Notes: generated by a model from the letters alone, not told the origin. DNA of 64,000 nt from Herbaspirillum sp. meg3 (GCF_002257565.1 NZ_CP022736.1:4030001-4094000), one strand, 5' to 3'. Positions 53,352 to 62,944 are shown, counted from the first letter of the stretch. Translations and numbers: made by a program.

Positions 53352-54360
53352 GGAGTTTCTCCACTATATGTTCAGCCAGCGCGCCGTCTATGCGCGCCGT
53401 CACGGGCACGACCCAGATACGCGGGTCGTTTTTGATGGCCTCAATTGCCCTGCATTTTACTGCATCCTTCTCGGTGATCAGGATCACCGCGGCCGTCAGG
53501 CCGGCAAAAGGGTTTTGTGCGAAATCATAGTGATCTGGCAATGCCACCGCTTCAAAGTTCAGACCGGCTTGGGTCAGTGTCGCAAAAAAACGCGATGGAT
53601 TGCCGATGCCGGCGACCGCCACGATGTCCTCAGCCCGGCTCAGCGCCTCCAACGGCTGTGTGCAGGCACGATCCTTTAACAGCTCAACCTGATCGGTTAC
53701 CAACTTCATGGAAACAGCGCCTGCGGGCGCAGTGGCGCTACTGTCACTACCGACATTGCACACCGTGAAATCGCGACGACGTGAAACAGGCTCACGCAAC
53801 GGGCCTGCCGGCAACAACCAGCCATTGCCGTTGCCGCGCGCATCCGACAAGACGATCTCGACATCGCGCGCCATGGCGTAATGCTGCAGACCATCGTCCG
53901 AGACAAGCACATCAACGTCAGGATGCGCAGCCAGCAACGCCTGACCGACAGCCACGCGTGCGCGTCCGACCATGACGGGGCAAGCGGTACGTTCTGCAAT
54001 CAACAGCGGTTCGTCGCCGACGTCCTGCGCCTGCGAGGCAGAAGTGACTTCGCGCGCTTCGGCCAGCTTGGAGCCGTAGCCGCGCGAAATCACGCCCGGC
54101 GTATAGCCGGCCTGACGCAAGGCTTGCACCAGCCAGATCGTCAATGGTGTCTTGCCGGTGCCGCCGACAAAGATGTTGCCGACCACAATCACCGGCACGG
54201 GTAAACGCACCGCTTGCTTGAAGCCGAAGCGGTACAAGGTGCGCCGTATCAGCGCGATCAGCCCAAACAGCAGCGATAATGGCCATAGCAGGCACGCCAG
54301 CCAGCCGCGCCGCATCCAGGCGCGCGTCAATGCGGATTCAAAGGAAGCGTGATCGGACAA
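53332..54360 (-). CDS. lpxK: Tetraacyldisaccharide 4'-kinase
   Basis: 342 residues. Phosphorylates the lipid A precursor at the inner membrane. One N-terminal membrane helix (ACLLWPLSLLFGLIALIRR), Walker A VVGNIFVGGTGKTPLT, the DDGLQHYAMARDVEIVLSD motif and the C-terminal ILITEKDAVKCR. Lies in the exbBD-lpxK-ycaR-kdsB cluster. Confidence 0.96.
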   Translation of the reverse strand: MSDHASFESALTRAWMRRGWLACLLWPLSLLFGLIALIRRTLYRFGFKQAVRLPVPVIVVGNIFVGGTGKTPLTIWLVQALRQAGYTPGVISRGYGSKLAEAREVTSASQAQDVGDEPLLIAERTACPVMVGRARVAVGQALLAAHPDVDVLVSDDGLQHYAMARDVEIVLSDARGNGNGWLLPAGPLREPVSRRRDFTVCNVGSDSSATAPAGAVSMKLVTDQVELLKDRACTQPLEALSRAEDIVAVAGIGNPSRFFATLTQAGLNFEAVALPDHYDFAQNPFAGLTAAVILITEKDAVKCRAIEAIKNDPRIWVVPVTARIDGALAEHIVEKLRERPTA

Positions 54361-54399
54361 AAGTGGGCCTGGTCAGAGAAACGAAAACAGCGTCCGCAA

Positions 54400-54858
54400 T
54401 TACTTGCCGCTGCTGCTTTGTGCAGCAAAGGTCACGCGCGAAAAACCAGCCGTGCGCGCCGCTTCCAGCACATTGATCACGGTCTGATGCGCGGCCAGTG
54501 CGTCGGCATTAATGATGACCACCGGATCAGCCTTGGCCGTGACGGTGCCGGCAGCAACACTGGCCTCGTTAGCCTGGACTGCGCTTTGCAATTCCTTGGC
54601 GATGCCGCTGACGTCGCGCGCCGCAATCTGCACGTTATTAATGGCGTAATGCCCTTGTGCGTCGACGGCAACGTTCAGTTCAAACGGCTGCTCCAGCGCC
54701 TTCTCGGCGTCGGCCGTCGGCAGCGTAATCTGCAAGGCGGTGAACTTGCTGTAGGTCGTCGTCACCATCAGGAAGATCACGATCACCAGCAAGACGTCAA
54801 TGAAGGGAATCAGGTTGATTTCCAGATCTTCCCGTCCGCGGCCTTTGCGAAAATTCAT
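54400..54858 (-). CDS. exbD: ExbD/TolR-family biopolymer transport protein
   Basis: 152 residues. Basic N-terminus, membrane helix with the proton-binding Asp in INLIPFIDVLLVIVIFLMV, and a periplasmic domain ending HQTVINVLEAARTAGF. With ExbB it energises TonB; no tonB gene is adjacent. Distinct from the tolR copy earlier in the window. Confidence 0.92.
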   Translation of the reverse strand: MNFRKGRGREDLEINLIPFIDVLLVIVIFLMVTTTYSKFTALQITLPTADAEKALEQPFELNVAVDAQGHYAINNVQIAARDVSGIAKELQSAVQANEASVAAGTVTAKADPVVIINADALAAHQTVINVLEAARTAGFSRVTFAAQSSSGK

Positions 54859-54870
54859 GGCAGTTCCTCT

Positions 54871-55476
54871 TTACTGGCGCGCGCCGTGCACAACGTCGAC
54901 GAACTTGACCGCTTGCTGCTCCATGTCGACCACAAAGCCGTCGACCAGCGCGCGGAAGTGACGATAGAACACCAGCGCCGGCATCGCAATCGCCAGGCCG
55001 AAACCGGTGTTGTACAAGGCAATCGAAATACCGTGCGCCAGCTGCGCAGGATTGGTGCCGGCGGCGTTTTGCGAAGCGAAGATTTCGATCATGCCGATGA
55101 CCGTGCCGAACAGCCCCATCAGCGGCGCCAGCGAGGCAATCGTACCCAGAGTGGTCAGATAACGCTCCAGACGGTGGGCGGCGGCCTGACCGGCTTCTTC
55201 AATGGCTTCCTTCATGACTTCGCGCGGCGCGTCGACATTGCGCAAGCCGGCGGCGAGCACCTGGCCCAGCGGTGAATTTTGTTCCAGCTTGTCGATCACA
55301 TCGTCGTTGACGCGGCCGGACTCATAGACGCGCACCACTTCCGGCAACAGATCTTCAGGCAGGATGCGCGAGCGGCGCAGATACAAGAGTCTTTCGATGA
55401 CCAGCGCAAGGCCGATGACGGAGGCGATCAATAACGGCCAGATCGGCCAGCCTGCGGCTTGGATGATTGCGAACAA
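54871..55476 (-). CDS. exbB: ExbB/MotA/TolQ-family proton channel protein
   Basis: 201 residues, three helices. TLGTIASLAPLMGLFGTVIG followed by AHGISIALYNTGFGLAIAMP is the conserved pore region. It is 12 bp upstream of exbD. Confidence 0.92.
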   Translation of the reverse strand: MFAIIQAAGWPIWPLLIASVIGLALVIERLLYLRRSRILPEDLLPEVVRVYESGRVNDDVIDKLEQNSPLGQVLAAGLRNVDAPREVMKEAIEEAGQAAAHRLERYLTTLGTIASLAPLMGLFGTVIGMIEIFASQNAAGTNPAQLAHGISIALYNTGFGLAIAMPALVFYRHFRALVDGFVVDMEQQAVKFVDVVHGARQ

Positions 55477-55783
55477 GAGAAACTCCTTTTTGAACTGAAA
55501 GAACTGAATGTATACGGATTAATTTTCCGGTGCAGAATGTAACGCGTTGCCCCCGGCCCGGCAAGGTCAAGATGCATTTTGCCGGACACCGCGCGCAAAC
55601 AGCTTTAGAATCGCGCTTTGCAAGCCTGTGCACTTTACCCACATTTTCTGTGCATAACTTTGTGAACAAGCGCGTGGCAAGATGTTAAGCCCCTTGATTT
55701 CAAAGCGTTTTTTAAAACTGAGCAGAAACAATGCATAGCATCTGCAACACGACCGCAAGACTACCCGATTCCACGCCGGCACC
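55477..55783. other. Divergent intergenic region exbB / xseA
   Basis: No gene is supported. It should hold the promoters of the exbB operon and of xseA; no clear operator was seen. Confidence 0.5.
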
Positions 55784-57157
55784 ATGACTTTTGACGATTT
55801 TTCGAGCGCTTCGCCCTCTACTCCGCCTTCCGGTCCGCCGGTGCTCGCCGTCTCGGCGCTCAATCAGGCGGTCGCGCGCGTGCTGGAACGGACGTTCCCG
55901 CTGGTCTGGGTATCCGGCGAAATATCCAATTTTACCCGCGCGGCATCGGGCCATTGGTATTTCACGCTGAAAGATGATGCCGCCCAGGTGCGTGCCGTGA
56001 TGTTCAAGGGCCGCGCCCAGCACGCCGGTTTTTCACCGCGTGAAGGCGACAAAGTCGAAGTACGCACGCTGGTCACGCTCTATGCGCCGCGCGGCGACTA
56101 CCAGCTCAACGTTGAAGCAATCCGCCGCGCCGGTGTCGGCAATCTTTATGAAGCCTTCCTGCGTCTGAAAGAAAAGCTGGAGCACGAAGGCCTCTTCGAT
56201 CCCGACCGCAAGCGTCCTCTTCCGACCTTCCCGCGCTGCATCGGTATCGTCACCAGCCCGCAGGCGGCAGCGCTGCACGACATCCTGACCGCATTGCACC
56301 GCCGTGCCCCACATGTGCGCGTGATTTTGTATCCCACACCGGTGCAAGGCGAAGGTGCCGGCGCCAACATTGCGCGCGCCATCCGTACCGCTGCGCAGCG
56401 CGACGAATGCGATGTGCTGCTGGTCGGTCGCGGCGGCGGCAGCATGGAGGACTTGTGGGCCTTCAACGATGAAGCCGTTGCGCGCGCCATTGTCGACTCG
56501 CCGATGCCGGTGATTTCCGGCGTGGGCCACGAGACCGATTTCACCATTGCCGATTTCGCTGCCGACCTGCGCGCACCGACGCCGACCGCCGCCGCTGAGT
56601 TATGCGCCACGCCGCGCGCCGAGTGGCTCGCAGAATTACACAGCCACGCGCTCGACCTGACACGCGCCTTCAAGCGCCAACTGACCGAACGCAGCCAGAC
56701 CGTCGACTGGATGTCGCGCCGTCTGGTCAGCCCCACCGCCTACATCAACCACGAACGCGTCAAGCTCAACGCGCTGCAGGCCAGACTGGAACACGCCACG
56801 CGCACGCCGGTCACCAAAGCGCGCTACCAGCTCCAGCATTTGCAGATGCGTCTGCAAAACCGCCTGCCCGACACGCGCGCTGCACGTCTCTTGCTGAGCG
56901 ACCGCCAGCGTCGCATCGGCAACGCCGTCGCCCAGCTCAACCAGCACAGACGCCAGTTGCTGGCGGCGCAGAATGCCCAGCTTGAATTGCTCAATCCGCA
57001 GCGCACGCTGGAGCGCGGTTACGCCATCGTCACCGACAGCAAAGGCAAGGTATTGCGCGCGCCATCGGATCTGCAGCCCCGCAGCAATGTGACGTTGCGA
57101 TTGGCCGAAGGCAGCGCCGAAGTCGGCATCGCCAGTGTGCAGCCGACGCTTGATTGA
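55784..57157 (+). CDS. xseA: Exodeoxyribonuclease VII large subunit
   Basis: 457 residues. OB-fold N-terminal domain (VWVSGEISNFTRAASGHWYF), then the nuclease core with GIVTSPQAAALHDIL, LLVGRGGGSMEDLWAFNDE and PVISGVGHETDFTIADFAAD, a long coiled coil (about 290-395) and a C-terminal RTLERGYAIV. Degrades single-stranded DNA with XseB. Confidence 0.97.
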   Translation: MTFDDFSSASPSTPPSGPPVLAVSALNQAVARVLERTFPLVWVSGEISNFTRAASGHWYFTLKDDAAQVRAVMFKGRAQHAGFSPREGDKVEVRTLVTLYAPRGDYQLNVEAIRRAGVGNLYEAFLRLKEKLEHEGLFDPDRKRPLPTFPRCIGIVTSPQAAALHDILTALHRRAPHVRVILYPTPVQGEGAGANIARAIRTAAQRDECDVLLVGRGGGSMEDLWAFNDEAVARAIVDSPMPVISGVGHETDFTIADFAADLRAPTPTAAAELCATPRAEWLAELHSHALDLTRAFKRQLTERSQTVDWMSRRLVSPTAYINHERVKLNALQARLEHATRTPVTKARYQLQHLQMRLQNRLPDTRAARLLLSDRQRRIGNAVAQLNQHRRQLLAAQNAQLELLNPQRTLERGYAIVTDSKGKVLRAPSDLQPRSNVTLRLAEGSAEVGIASVQPTLD

Positions 57158-57346
57158 AGCCTGATTGAGAATCATCACGTTTTGTAACCCCGATGTGGGC
57201 TGACGTGAGCATTTCCTACATTAAATACCGACAGTCGATACCTGTTCAGGCGGACTGTGGAGAGTGCAAAGAATCGCTATCCGCTTTAGAATCACAGACT
57301 CAGAATAAAAACCTTGTTTTAATCAACAAACCCGAAAGGATTCACC

Positions 57347-57925
57347 ATGGCGCATACCCTACCGGCATTGCCTTACGAACTCGACGCACTGGCACCTACC
57401 ATCTCCAAGGAAACGCTCGAATATCACTATGGCAAGCATCACCAGACCTATGTGACCAATTTGAACAACCTGATCCCTGGTACTGAATTCGAAAACCTGT
57501 CCCTCGAAGACATCATCAAGAAGTCGTCCGGCGGCGTGTTCAACAACGCAGCACAAATCTGGAACCACACTTTCTACTGGAACGGCCTGACCCCAAAGGG
57601 CGCCGGCGCTCCAAGCGGTGCACTGGCTGACGCCATCAACGCCAAGTGGGGTACTTTCGACGCATTCAAGGCTGAATTCACCAAGCAAGGCCTGGCAAAC
57701 TTCGGTTCGGGCTGGACATGGCTGGTCAAGAAAGCCGACGGCACTCTGGACATCGTCAACACCACCGGCGCCGGCACACCGCTGACCACCGACAGCAAGG
57801 CTCTGCTGACGATCGACGTCTGGGAACACGCTTACTACATCGACTATCGCAATGCACGCGCGAAGTATGCAGAAGCATTCTGGGGCATCGTCAACTGGGA
57901 TTTCGCAGCGAAGAATTTCGCATAA
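57347..57925 (+). CDS. sodB: Iron superoxide dismutase
   Basis: 192 residues, cytoplasmic. Metal ligands His in YHYGKHHQTYV, His in QIWNHTFYW, Asp and His in DVWEHAYYIDY; FGSGWTWLVK follows the typical second-sphere Gly/Gln region, and the residues NNAAQIWNHTFYW favour Fe over Mn. AAAGGA precedes the ATG. Confidence 0.96.
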   Translation: MAHTLPALPYELDALAPTISKETLEYHYGKHHQTYVTNLNNLIPGTEFENLSLEDIIKKSSGGVFNNAAQIWNHTFYWNGLTPKGAGAPSGALADAINAKWGTFDAFKAEFTKQGLANFGSGWTWLVKKADGTLDIVNTTGAGTPLTTDSKALLTIDVWEHAYYIDYRNARAKYAEAFWGIVNWDFAAKNFA

Positions 57926-57948
57926 GCAAATCCGGTTTTTGCTCTTGG

Positions 57949-57978
57949 AAAAAGCCTGCCTGCGTGCAGGCTTTTTTT
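57949..57978 (+). terminator. Terminator after sodB
   Basis: AAAAAGCCTGC pairs with GCAGGCTTTTTTT, 24 bp after the stop codon. Confidence 0.92.
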
Positions 57979-58050
57979 ACGCCCGGTGAAAATCTGAAAA
58001 CGGAATATGCAACAATCGCCCCATCCCCATAGAGAAACAGGACTCGCATC

Positions 58051-58437
58051 ATGGCAACCGTACATCTGCACAATGACGCCGGCTACGCGCAAAAAATCCG
58101 CGCGCGCACCCACCAACTGACTGCCGACGAACCGCTGGACAACAAGGGCACCGATACCGGCCCTGCACCGTATGAACTGTTGCTGGCCGCACTGGCCGCC
58201 TGCACCTCGCTGACCCTGCGCATGTACGCCGATCGCAAAGGCTGGGATCTCGGCAGCATCCACGTCGATGCCCGTTTCTCGCGCGACGATTGCGGACTCG
58301 AAAATATCGAACGCACCATCACCTTCGGCAATGCCCTGACACCGGAACAGCTCACTCGCCTCGGCGAGATCTGCGAAAAGACGCCGGTGACCAAAACCCT
58401 GCGCGAAGGCACACCGATCCGCACGGCATTTCCCTGA
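58051..58437 (+). CDS. OsmC/Ohr-family peroxide-reactive protein
   Basis: 128 residues. Two redox Cys in ALAACTSLTLRMYADRKGW and RLGEICEKTPV, and the family core DTGPAPYELLLAALAACTS. Likely reduces organic peroxides or acts as a thiol sensor. It sits next to sodB. Confidence 0.9.
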   Translation: MATVHLHNDAGYAQKIRARTHQLTADEPLDNKGTDTGPAPYELLLAALAACTSLTLRMYADRKGWDLGSIHVDARFSRDDCGLENIERTITFGNALTPEQLTRLGEICEKTPVTKTLREGTPIRTAFP

Positions 58438-58529
58438 TTCCCATGGCCGGCCAGATCAGCGGCCAGCTCCCCACCCCATGTCCGTCGGCATCCTCACGAC
58501 AACGCTTGCAGGGCTTGGAGGTTGAGATT

Positions 58530-58545
58530 TTCGATTTTTATCGAA
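58530..58545. promoter_or_regulatory. Palindrome 1 (candidate operator)
   Basis: TTCGAT-TTTT-ATCGAA, a perfect 16-bp inverted repeat about 250 bp upstream of the pirin gene. Confidence 0.5.
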
Positions 58546-58629
58546 TATAGCCACAAAAATCGCCTCAAAAAATCCCAAATAAGCACCTAAAAATTAAAAT
58601 AAAACCATATTTATCAAATACTTAAGTTA

Positions 58630-58650
58630 ATCATCGAATTATTCGATGAT
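58630..58650. promoter_or_regulatory. Palindrome 2 (candidate operator)
   Basis: ATCATCGAA-TTA-TTCGATGAT, a perfect 21-bp inverted repeat sharing the ATCGAA/TTCGAT half-sites with palindrome 1, about 145 bp upstream of the pirin start. Candidate binding site for the LysR regulator encoded at 60257-61183. Confidence 0.6.
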
Positions 58651-58795
58651 AGCTCACAAATCTTTCCGTTTTTCTTTTCTTTTTGCCCCGCGCATACTCC
58701 GTTCTGTCCACTTAATCCTGCAAACAACAAGCAGTTCAGCGAGATCAAAAACACCTCGCCGACCGCCCTGTCTGCACTAACCGACGGAGAAAATC

Positions 58796-59497
58796 ATGCT
58801 TCAAATTCGCAAAAGCAACGAACGCGGTGTCGCCGATCACGGTTGGTTGAATTCGCACCATACATTTTCATTCGGCCATTACTACGATCCGGAACATGTC
58901 GGCTTCGGTCCGCTGCAAGTCATCAATGAAGACCGCGTGACACCAGGCATGGGCTTCGGCACGCACGGTCACAGCGACATGGAAATCATCTCCTACGTCC
59001 TCGATGGCGCGCTGGAACACAAGGACAGCATGGGTACAGGTTCGGTCCTGCACTATGGCGACGTCCAACGCATGAGCGCCGGTAACGGCGTGCGTCACAG
59101 CGAGTTCAACCACTCGAAGACGGAACCGGTGCATTTCCTGCAGATCTGGATCCAGCCGAATGTGAAAGGCATTCCGCCAAGCTACGAAGAGAAAAATTTC
59201 ACTCCGGAGCAAAAGCAAGGGCAGCTGCGTCTGATCGCGTCGTCTGACGGCCGTGACAACTCGGTGCTGATCCATCAGGACGCATCGATCTTTGCCTCGA
59301 TCCTGAACGGCGACGCCAAACTGGAGCACACACTGGCCGCCAAACGCCTGGGTTATGTGCACCTGATCCGTGGTCAGCTGACCGTCAACGGCAAGCAATT
59401 GTCCGGCGGCGATGCAATCAAGATCAGCGCAGAAAGCCTGATCACGTTCGAGAAGGCGGAAGCGGCTGAATTCCTGCTCTTCGATCTGCCTTACTAA
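58796..59497 (+). CDS. Pirin family protein (YhhW-like)
   Basis: 233 residues, bicupin. Metal ligands in GFGTHGHSDMEIISYVLDGA, and GNGVRHSEFNHSKTEPVHFL; QIWIQPNVKGIPPSYEEKNF is a family signature. YhhW has quercetin 2,3-dioxygenase activity in vitro. It is followed by azoR. Confidence 0.94.
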   Translation: MLQIRKSNERGVADHGWLNSHHTFSFGHYYDPEHVGFGPLQVINEDRVTPGMGFGTHGHSDMEIISYVLDGALEHKDSMGTGSVLHYGDVQRMSAGNGVRHSEFNHSKTEPVHFLQIWIQPNVKGIPPSYEEKNFTPEQKQGQLRLIASSDGRDNSVLIHQDASIFASILNGDAKLEHTLAAKRLGYVHLIRGQLTVNGKQLSGGDAIKISAESLITFEKAEAAEFLLFDLPY

Positions 59498-59572
59498 ACC
59501 CACACTCCCTGCACCGCCACTACAGCGGCGGTGCAGGCAACAACCTCACAATCACGAACACAAGGAAAAATC

Positions 59573-60187
59573 ATGGCAAACATTCTCTTCATCAACAGCA
59601 GCGCTCGCACCACCGGTTCCATCTCGCGTCAGGTCGCCGGCGAATTCGTCGCCAAGTTGCAGGCATCCCAACCAGGCAGCGTTGTGGTCGAACGCGATGT
59701 CGCGGCCAACCCGATTCCTCATCTGGACGAGCAAAAGCTGGGCGCGTTCTTCACACCTGCCGACAAACGCAGCGCTGAGCAACAAGCTTTGGTGAAAGTC
59801 TCGGAAGAACTGATTGCGGAAGTCAACGCTGCCGACATCATCGTCATCGGCGCCCCGATGTACAACTTCTCGATCACCTCGACACTGAAGACCTGGATCG
59901 ACCATGTGGCGCGTGCCGGCGTGACATTCAAGTACACCGAAACCGGTCCGGTCGGCCTGATTCAAGGCAAGAAGGTTTATGTCTTCACTTCGCGCGGCGG
60001 CGTCTACAGCGAAGGTCCGGCCAAGGTCATGGACTTCCATGAAACCTATCTGCGCGGCGTGCTGGGCTTCATCGGCATGACCGACATCACCTTCGTGCAC
60101 AGCGAGGGCCTGGGCATGGGCGAAGCGGCTGTTGAAAAGGCCATCGCACAAACCCGCGAAACCATCGGCACTCTGGTTGCGGCATAA
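59573..60187 (+). CDS. azoR: FMN-dependent NADH-azoreductase
   Basis: 204 residues, flavodoxin-like. SSARTTGSISRQVAGEF, IGAPMYNFSITSTLKTWIDH and FTSRGGVYSEGPAKVMDF are the FMN and quinone contact regions of AzoR. Reduces azo compounds and quinones with NADH. 75 bp after the pirin gene, so probably one transcript. Confidence 0.95.
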   Translation: MANILFINSSARTTGSISRQVAGEFVAKLQASQPGSVVVERDVAANPIPHLDEQKLGAFFTPADKRSAEQQALVKVSEELIAEVNAADIIVIGAPMYNFSITSTLKTWIDHVARAGVTFKYTETGPVGLIQGKKVYVFTSRGGVYSEGPAKVMDFHETYLRGVLGFIGMTDITFVHSEGLGMGEAAVEKAIAQTRETIGTLVAA

Positions 60188-60201
60188 GCTGTCGCTCCAA
60201 T

Positions 60202-60238
60202 AAAAAAGCGCGACAGCCACAAGCGGTCGCGCTTTTTT
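60202..60238. terminator. Bidirectional terminator
   Basis: AAAAAAGCGCGAC pairs with GTCGCGCTTTTTT between convergent azoR and the LysR gene. Confidence 0.92.
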
Positions 60239-60256
60239 ACGCCTGTTCAAAAACGA

Positions 60257-61183
60257 CTACAAACCGCCGTCTGCAATCTGCGACAGCATGCGCTTGAGGA
60301 CATCGGTTTCGCGCATGCGCTTGAGCCACCAGCTCAAGGCCGCACCATCTTCACCGACACGCCAGGCCAGCGAGAAGGTTTCTTCCGCGCGCGGCTCTTC
60401 GACTTCTTTCACGATCAGTGCGCCGGATGCAATCGACTTTTGCACGCACGGCTCCGGCAAGAATCCAAAACCTACACCCGCCAGTTGCAAAGCATATTTG
60501 CTGCGCATGTCCGGCACGGTCAAAGTGTCCTGACCGAACAGCAAACCAACCGTGCGCGGCGGCATCTTGCGCGCCGAATCAGCCACGCTGATGGCGCGAT
60601 ACGGATGCAGGTCGGCCTTGCTCAACACCTTGTTCATTTTTGCCAGCGGATGATGCGGCGCCACCACGAAGACGAACTTCACCGACCCGATTTGCTCTGC
60701 CACATAACCGCCGCCTGCGGGGCCTTCGCCCGGTGCCGCAATCAACAGATCGACGCGGCGATCAAGCAAGGCTTCCCAGGTACCGGCCAGCGACTCGCGC
60801 GCAATGCGCAGGCGCGTGCGGTCGGCGACCTGATAGAAGGCGACGATGTCGGGTTCCAGCGATGCCGCCGAATACAGTGAATCGAGACCGATGGTGAATT
60901 CGGTTTCCCAGCCCGAGGCCACGCGGCGCACGCGATGTTCCAGATCTTCGGCCGCCTTGAGCAGATAGCGCCCTTCTTTCAGCAATTCTTCCCCCGCGCG
61001 CGTGAGCACCACCTTGGGCCCTTGCCGCTCGAACACCTGCACACCGAGGTCTTGCTCCAGCTTCGACACGGTGTAGGAAATCGTCGACGGCACGCGATGC
61101 AACTCCAGACCCGCTGCGGAAAACGAACCGCGCCGGTCGATGGCATCAAGGATCAACAAGGCGTCGAGGCTGATTCTGAACAT
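60257..61183 (-). CDS. LysR-family transcriptional regulator
   Basis: 308 residues. Winged helix-turn-helix in LDAIDRRGSFSAAGLELHRV, PSTISYTVSKLEQDLGVQVF; effector domain from about 90. Start 61183 gives the family N-terminus. Convergent to the pirin-azoR pair, a combination known from other proteobacteria, so it is the likely regulator. Confidence 0.93.
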   Translation of the reverse strand: MFRISLDALLILDAIDRRGSFSAAGLELHRVPSTISYTVSKLEQDLGVQVFERQGPKVVLTRAGEELLKEGRYLLKAAEDLEHRVRRVASGWETEFTIGLDSLYSAASLEPDIVAFYQVADRTRLRIARESLAGTWEALLDRRVDLLIAAPGEGPAGGGYVAEQIGSVKFVFVVAPHHPLAKMNKVLSKADLHPYRAISVADSARKMPPRTVGLLFGQDTLTVPDMRSKYALQLAGVGFGFLPEPCVQKSIASGALIVKEVEEPRAEETFSLAWRVGEDGAALSWWLKRMRETDVLKRMLSQIADGGL

Positions 61184-61214
61184 AAGAATTGACGAAAAGA
61201 GAAATGGAGGCTGC

Positions 61215-62138
61215 TTAGGCTTCGATGGAATAACCGGCAGCGACCCAGGCATCGATACCGCCGGTCAATGGCCGCACGCGCTTGTAGCCGCGCCGCATGA
61301 GTGCTTTGGCGACCAGCGCAGCCGAGGCTTCATTGGGACAGGCGCAGTAGACGATGACTTCATCCTCCATCGGCGCATCGAAAGCAAAGGTCTGGATCTC
61401 CTGATTGGAAATCGTCAGCGCGCCAGGAATACGTCCGGTTTGTTGCGATGCCGGCGAACGCACGTCAACGATAGTCGGCCGCACACCGCTCTTGAGCAAG
61501 CCATCCAATTCACCCACGGAGATACGCGCCATCTCCAGCGATCTGCGGAAACGACGGCGCTGCCACCACTTGCTGGCGACGAACACGGCGAATCCGACCG
61601 CCACCAGAATCATGCCGTACTGACCCAGCTCGGCCAGCACATTGAGCACATCGTCAATCGCGGTGTTGAACAAGGCGCCAAGAAAAATCGCCACGCCGGC
61701 CCACAAGGCCGCGCCGATACCGTCATACAAAATGAACTTGCCGCGCGAGGTGCCGACCGTGCCCGCAAGCGCGCTGGCAATCGAGGCAAAACCGGGGATG
61801 AACTTCGCCAGCAGCAGCGAACGTGCGCCCCAGCGCGAATAGATGGATTCGGTCTGGCGCACGCAAGAATCGGGAGAGAGGGAAATGCGGCACAGGGTCG
61901 ACATGATGCGGCGACCATAACGCCGGCCGGCGAGATACCAGACATAGTCGGCAATCAGTGCCGCCACCACTGCCACCAGCAGCAACAGCACAACCGGATA
62001 CTGGCCTCGATAAGCCAGTGCACCGGTGATGACCAGCGTCGGATAAGCAGGGATAGGTGCGCCGAGTTGTTCTGTCAGCACATTCAGAAATACGATGATC
62101 AGACCGTACTGTTCAATCAGGTGATACAAATAAGTCAT
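61215..62138 (-). CDS. DedA-family membrane protein fused to a rhodanese domain
   Basis: 307 residues. The N-terminal DedA/SNARE-associated domain (about 1-190) has EQLGAPIPAYPTLVITGALA, YLAGRRYG and RWGARSLLLAKFIPGFASIA. A rhodanese domain (about 200-307) follows, with DVRSPASQQTGRIPGAL and the active-site-type loop VIVYCACPNEASA containing a Cys. DedA proteins flip phospholipids or support membrane potential. Confidence 0.92.
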   Translation of the reverse strand: MTYLYHLIEQYGLIIVFLNVLTEQLGAPIPAYPTLVITGALAYRGQYPVVLLLLVAVVAALIADYVWYLAGRRYGRRIMSTLCRISLSPDSCVRQTESIYSRWGARSLLLAKFIPGFASIASALAGTVGTSRGKFILYDGIGAALWAGVAIFLGALFNTAIDDVLNVLAELGQYGMILVAVGFAVFVASKWWQRRRFRRSLEMARISVGELDGLLKSGVRPTIVDVRSPASQQTGRIPGALTISNQEIQTFAFDAPMEDEVIVYCACPNEASAALVAKALMRRGYKRVRPLTGGIDAWVAAGYSIEA

Positions 62139-62223
62139 CGCCGCACCGCTACCCTTGTCAGTCGATCTGCAGTATGACCTGCAGATCTCTATTTTTGATG
62201 CCCGAATTCAGCCCAGGCGCTCA

Positions 62224-62943
62224 TTATAGGGTTGAAGACGCTAGCGCTCCCGACTTTCGTCCCGGATATTCCGCCCAGATCATTGCCACCAGGATCGCCG
62301 CAGGCAGCAGCAAGGCCAGAAACAAGGCATAGCGATAAGCGAACGCGCCGCCGATTGCGCCCACGCCAAAGGCGACGATGGGCCAGAAGAACTTGACGCA
62401 GCGCTGGCGCACGCTCTGATCTGCCGCGCCCCGCACGATATCCACGACGTCGATCACCAGTTGCGTGACGTTGCCGGTCATGACCGTAGTTGGCGCCGAT
62501 TGCGGCAAAATCAAGCGCGCTGCGGCGTTCTGCACACCCATCGCCGCCGCGCCAAACATGCCTGCCAGCAAGGCCGTCGTGGATCTCGCATCCGCCACGC
62601 CGACCGGTGCCATGCTCTGCCCCAGACTCATGAACACCAGCAAAAAAAGCAGTTGCAGCGCCAGGACATAAGGCAAGGCCGGCTTGCCACTGCGCTCCAG
62701 CCAGATCACCGTCATGCGTGTCAGGATCACCGATCCGATGAAGGCGGGAAACGCCAGAAACTTGATCAGCACGCCATGCGAAGGATTCGCCAGCTCACTG
62801 CCGATCAGCACGAAGTTACCGGTAACGTGCGCCGTGAACAGTCCGAACAAGGCAACAAAACCCACCGTATCCACATAGCCTGCCAGGAAGCTCATGGCGG
62901 CGCCCTGACAAGTCGCACGAGGAATATTGCTGATCGAATTCAT
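62224..62943 (-). CDS. DUF1275 family membrane protein (YoaK-like)
   Basis: 239 residues, six helices. SFLAGYVDTVGFVALFGLFT and AHVTGNFVLIGSE are the DUF1275 hallmark, with GVQNAAARLILPQSAPTTVM and TGNVTQLVIDVVD in the second half. Function unknown. Confidence 0.93.
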   Translation of the reverse strand: MNSISNIPRATCQGAAMSFLAGYVDTVGFVALFGLFTAHVTGNFVLIGSELANPSHGVLIKFLAFPAFIGSVILTRMTVIWLERSGKPALPYVLALQLLFLLVFMSLGQSMAPVGVADARSTTALLAGMFGAAAMGVQNAAARLILPQSAPTTVMTGNVTQLVIDVVDIVRGAADQSVRQRCVKFFWPIVAFGVGAIGGAFAYRYALFLALLLPAAILVAMIWAEYPGRKSGALASSTL

Positions 62944-62944
62944 C

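Larger units (their letters stand above)
58438..58795. other. AT-rich intergenic region before the pirin gene
   Basis: No gene is supported. It is unusually AT-rich for this genome and carries two palindromes with TTCGAT/ATCGAA half-sites (separate entries). Confidence 0.6.

Noticed and set aside
57214..57242. TCCTAC upstream of sodB
   Set aside because: The block 23 bp downstream does not match GTCYTAT.
61140..62177. 345-codon plus-strand open frame
   Set aside because: Antisense to the DedA-rhodanese gene; no family features.
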